A stretch of 14,167 nucleotides of DNA. It comes from Bacillota bacterium. Its GTDB lineage: Bacteria; Bacillota; Clostridia; Acetivibrionales; DSM-1351. The position numbers and the translations under genes were made by a program. The stretch is taken from NCBI GenBank assembly GCA_023433945.1, contig JAEYTP010000047.1:1-14167 (forward strand), in the 5' to 3' direction. This document shows, piece after piece, positions 12,619-14,167 of this stretch (position 1 is its first letter; each line of letters begins with the position of its first letter). The notes under the pieces were generated by a model, which saw nothing but the letters and a program-made list of their open reading frames with translations, made no database searches and was not told the DNA's origin.

Positions 12619-14167
12619 TTGGTATTTGATGAGTTCAATTCTGTAAGTGAAGGTGCCAAGGAAAAAGGCTTTGATCAAAGGGAGCAGATGGCAGAGTTGT
12701 CTGCTTCAATTGATAAGAATATAGCTACTTTTAAGAGGATTTTTAAGGATGATAATGCCATTATTTATAGGGATATTACAAATAAGCAAAATCCTGAAGT
12801 GAGATTTTGTGCGATATATGCAGATGGAATGGTAAACAACAAAATAATTAATGACGATATCGTACTGCCGCTAATTAACGCGCAAATAAATGAGAGTGAA
12901 TTAAGTACCTCCTACTTAAGAGATGAAATTATTGGTATTAATGACGTAAAGCTTGAAACAGAAGTAAAAAAACTTTGTGGCGGCATAATATATGGAGATA
13001 CTGTAATCTTAATTGATGGAATAGCCAAAAGCATGATATGTAACTCAAAGGGCTTTTCCATGAGGTCCGTATCGGAGCCTGAGGGAGAAAAGGTACTGTT
13101 TGGCCCCAGGGAAGGCTTCGTAGAAAACATAATGACCAATACAACACTCTTGAGAAGAAAAGTCAGGAGCCCAAGGTTGAAGTTTTTATTTAAAAGCATT
13201 GGTAACATGACCAGTACGCAAATATGTGTATCGTACATTGAGGGTTTGGTAAATGAAGACGTGCTAAAAGAAGTGAACAAGGAACTGGAGAAAATTGATA
13301 TTGACGGAATACTCGATGTTAATTATATTGAAGAGCTTATGGTTCAAAGCGGCACAAAGTCCCCATTTAGAGTTTGTGGACGTACCGAAAAGCCAGATGT
13401 TGTGGCAGCAAAGCTGCTAGAGGGAAGAATTGCACTGTTTGTTGATGGCACTCCCGTTGCACTGACAGTACCACATGTCTTTATAGAAAACTTCCAATCT
13501 CCTGATGATTATTATGAAAGCTTTTATATGGGAACCTTCAGCAGGCTTATTCGAGTGCTATGTTTTTTTCTAACAATAAGTGTACCTGCTATATATATTG
13601 CTCTTATTACCTATCATCAAGAAATGCTTCCCACACAGCTATTGATAAGTATTTCTGCTGCAAGACAGGATGTCCCTATACCTACCGTGCTAGAAGCCAT
13701 AGTATTGCTGCTATTCTTTGAGATACTCAGGGAGGCTGGGGCAAGAATACCTGCCATATTTGGACAAACTGTAAGTATTGTAGGAGCCTTGATATTGGGA
13801 CAGGCGGCAGTTCAAGCAAAACTGGTGAGTGCAACCATGCTGATTGTAGTAGCACTTGCAGGGATAGCAGGACTGATTTCATCAAAGATAAAGGGAGCAA
13901 TTATTGTTATACGTTTTGCCCTGCTAATACTTGCATCAATGTTTGGTATTTACGGTTATATTTTTGGTATGACAGCGCTATTAATATATCTAGTTCAACT
14001 AAATTCTTTTAACGTAGATTATTTATCAGGGATAGAGATTAAGCATGCTAATGATTTTAAGGATTCCTTCATCAGAGCAGTGTGGAGTGATATGCGATCA
14101 AGACCGAGCTTTCTATCCAAAAACAATGAAAAAAGACAGGCTTGGAAAAAGGAGGGGCAGAGAGAAT
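12619..14167 (+). CDS. gerKA: GerA-family spore germination protein (GerKA/GerAA), partial
   Basis: This frame stays open from 12619 to the window edge (516 codons) and is close to full length for a germinant-receptor A subunit. Residues 1 to about 308 are the cytoplasmic N-terminal domain, with YIEGLVNEDVLKEV and PDVVAAKLLEGRIALFVDGTP, the family's best-known segment. Then come FQSPDDYY and membrane segments at about 310-332, 356-374 and 386-420, and paired segments at 426-461, including SIVGALILGQAAVQAKLVS. The C-terminal part reads LNSFNVDYLSG where relatives usually have SFGVPYLSP, then DSFIRAVWSDMRSRPSF. Such proteins sit in the inner spore membrane with B and C partners and respond to nutrients. 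The ATG at 12613 directly abuts AAAAGGAGG (12604-12612), so the in-frame TTG at 12619, 6 bases away, is the likelier start. The suffix K is a best guess among ger paralogues. Confidence 0.9.
   Translation, partial: MVFDEFNSVSEGAKEKGFDQREQMAELSASIDKNIATFKRIFKDDNAIIYRDITNKQNPEVRFCAIYADGMVNNKIINDDIVLPLINAQINESELSTSYLRDEIIGINDVKLETEVKKLCGGIIYGDTVILIDGIAKSMICNSKGFSMRSVSEPEGEKVLFGPREGFVENIMTNTTLLRRKVRSPRLKFLFKSIGNMTSTQICVSYIEGLVNEDVLKEVNKELEKIDIDGILDVNYIEELMVQSGTKSPFRVCGRTEKPDVVAAKLLEGRIALFVDGTPVALTVPHVFIENFQSPDDYYESFYMGTFSRLIRVLCFFLTISVPAIYIALITYHQEMLPTQLLISISAARQDVPIPTVLEAIVLLLFFEILREAGARIPAIFGQTVSIVGALILGQAAVQAKLVSATMLIVVALAGIAGLISSKIKGAIIVIRFALLILASMFGIYGYIFGMTALLIYLVQLNSFNVDYLSGIEIKHANDFKDSFIRAVWSDMRSRPSFLSKNNEKRQAWKKEGQRE
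14151..14167 (+). promoter_or_regulatory. Ribosome binding site of the next gene, start cut by the edge
   Basis: GGAGGGG (14151-14157) lies in the 3' end of the germination gene, and AT at 14166-14167, 8 bases on, could begin an ATG outside the window. If the next bases were GA, this would be an ATGA overlap, with the germination gene ending on the TGA. That would fit translational coupling to a GerB or GerC partner, but it depends on bases not shown. Confidence 0.4.

Noticed and set aside
12912..13280. 122-residue minus-strand ORF
   Set aside because: Antisense shadow of the GerA-family gene, which has clear family motifs in the plus frame.
11818..14167. A defence island around the DUF2161-like nuclease
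   Set aside because: The neighbours are a small unknown protein, amino acid genes and a germination gene. There are no methylase, helicase, toxin or integrase genes.

Overview
The window is an AT-rich stretch of chromosome from a low-G+C, endospore-forming Firmicute, most likely a member of the Clostridia. The reasons are strong AAGGAGG ribosome binding sites, consensus sigma-A-type promoters, a T-box leader in front of a branched-chain amino acid operon, a GerA-family spore germination gene, and GTG/TTG starts. No mobile element, CRISPR array, rRNA or tRNA gene was seen.

Layout: (1) 1-1461, a ROK-family transcriptional regulator. An inverted repeat overlaps its own promoter and looks like an autoregulatory operator. 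(2) 1571-2596, minus strand, a radical SAM protein with a C-terminal cysteine cluster. It carries an unusual internal cysteine-rich insertion built from a 30-bp tandem repeat. (3) 2597-3130, a gene-free AT-rich region with a degenerate ~18-25-bp repeat, followed by the promoter of tadA (tRNA adenosine deaminase, 3131-3583). (4) 3707-10879, the core of the window. A sigma-A promoter and a T-box leader (probable CUC leucine specifier) precede ilvB-ilvN-ilvC-leuA and then cimA. A strong terminator with an alternative hairpin separates leuA from cimA. (5) 11243-11500, a small protein of unknown function. (6) 11818-12531, a DUF2161-like protein with a PD-(D/E)XK nuclease signature and a probable C-terminal winged helix. 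(7) 12619 to the window end, a GerKA/GerAA spore germinant-receptor subunit cut off by the edge.

How the genes work together: CimA makes citramalate from pyruvate and acetyl-CoA. After the LeuCDB steps, encoded elsewhere, this gives 2-ketobutyrate without threonine. IlvB/IlvN condense 2-ketobutyrate or pyruvate with pyruvate, IlvC reduces and isomerises the product, and LeuA diverts 2-ketoisovalerate to leucine. The T-box would raise expression when tRNA-Leu is uncharged. leuB, leuC, leuD and ilvD are not in the window. IlvB is atypical: the usual mobile-loop tryptophan is isoleucine, and the usual C-terminal PM-containing tail is absent.

The most unusual signal is not a gene. At least five genes (ROK, tadA, ilvN, cimA and the 85-aa ORF) are followed by gene-specific direct or tandem repeats whose first copy contains the gene's own 3' end or stop codon. 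The clearest is a ~15-bp, ~15-unit array that begins in the last codons of cimA. The units differ from gap to gap, so this is not one dispersed element. It looks like a recurrent local process that duplicates sequence at gene ends. The same habit appears inside the radical SAM gene.
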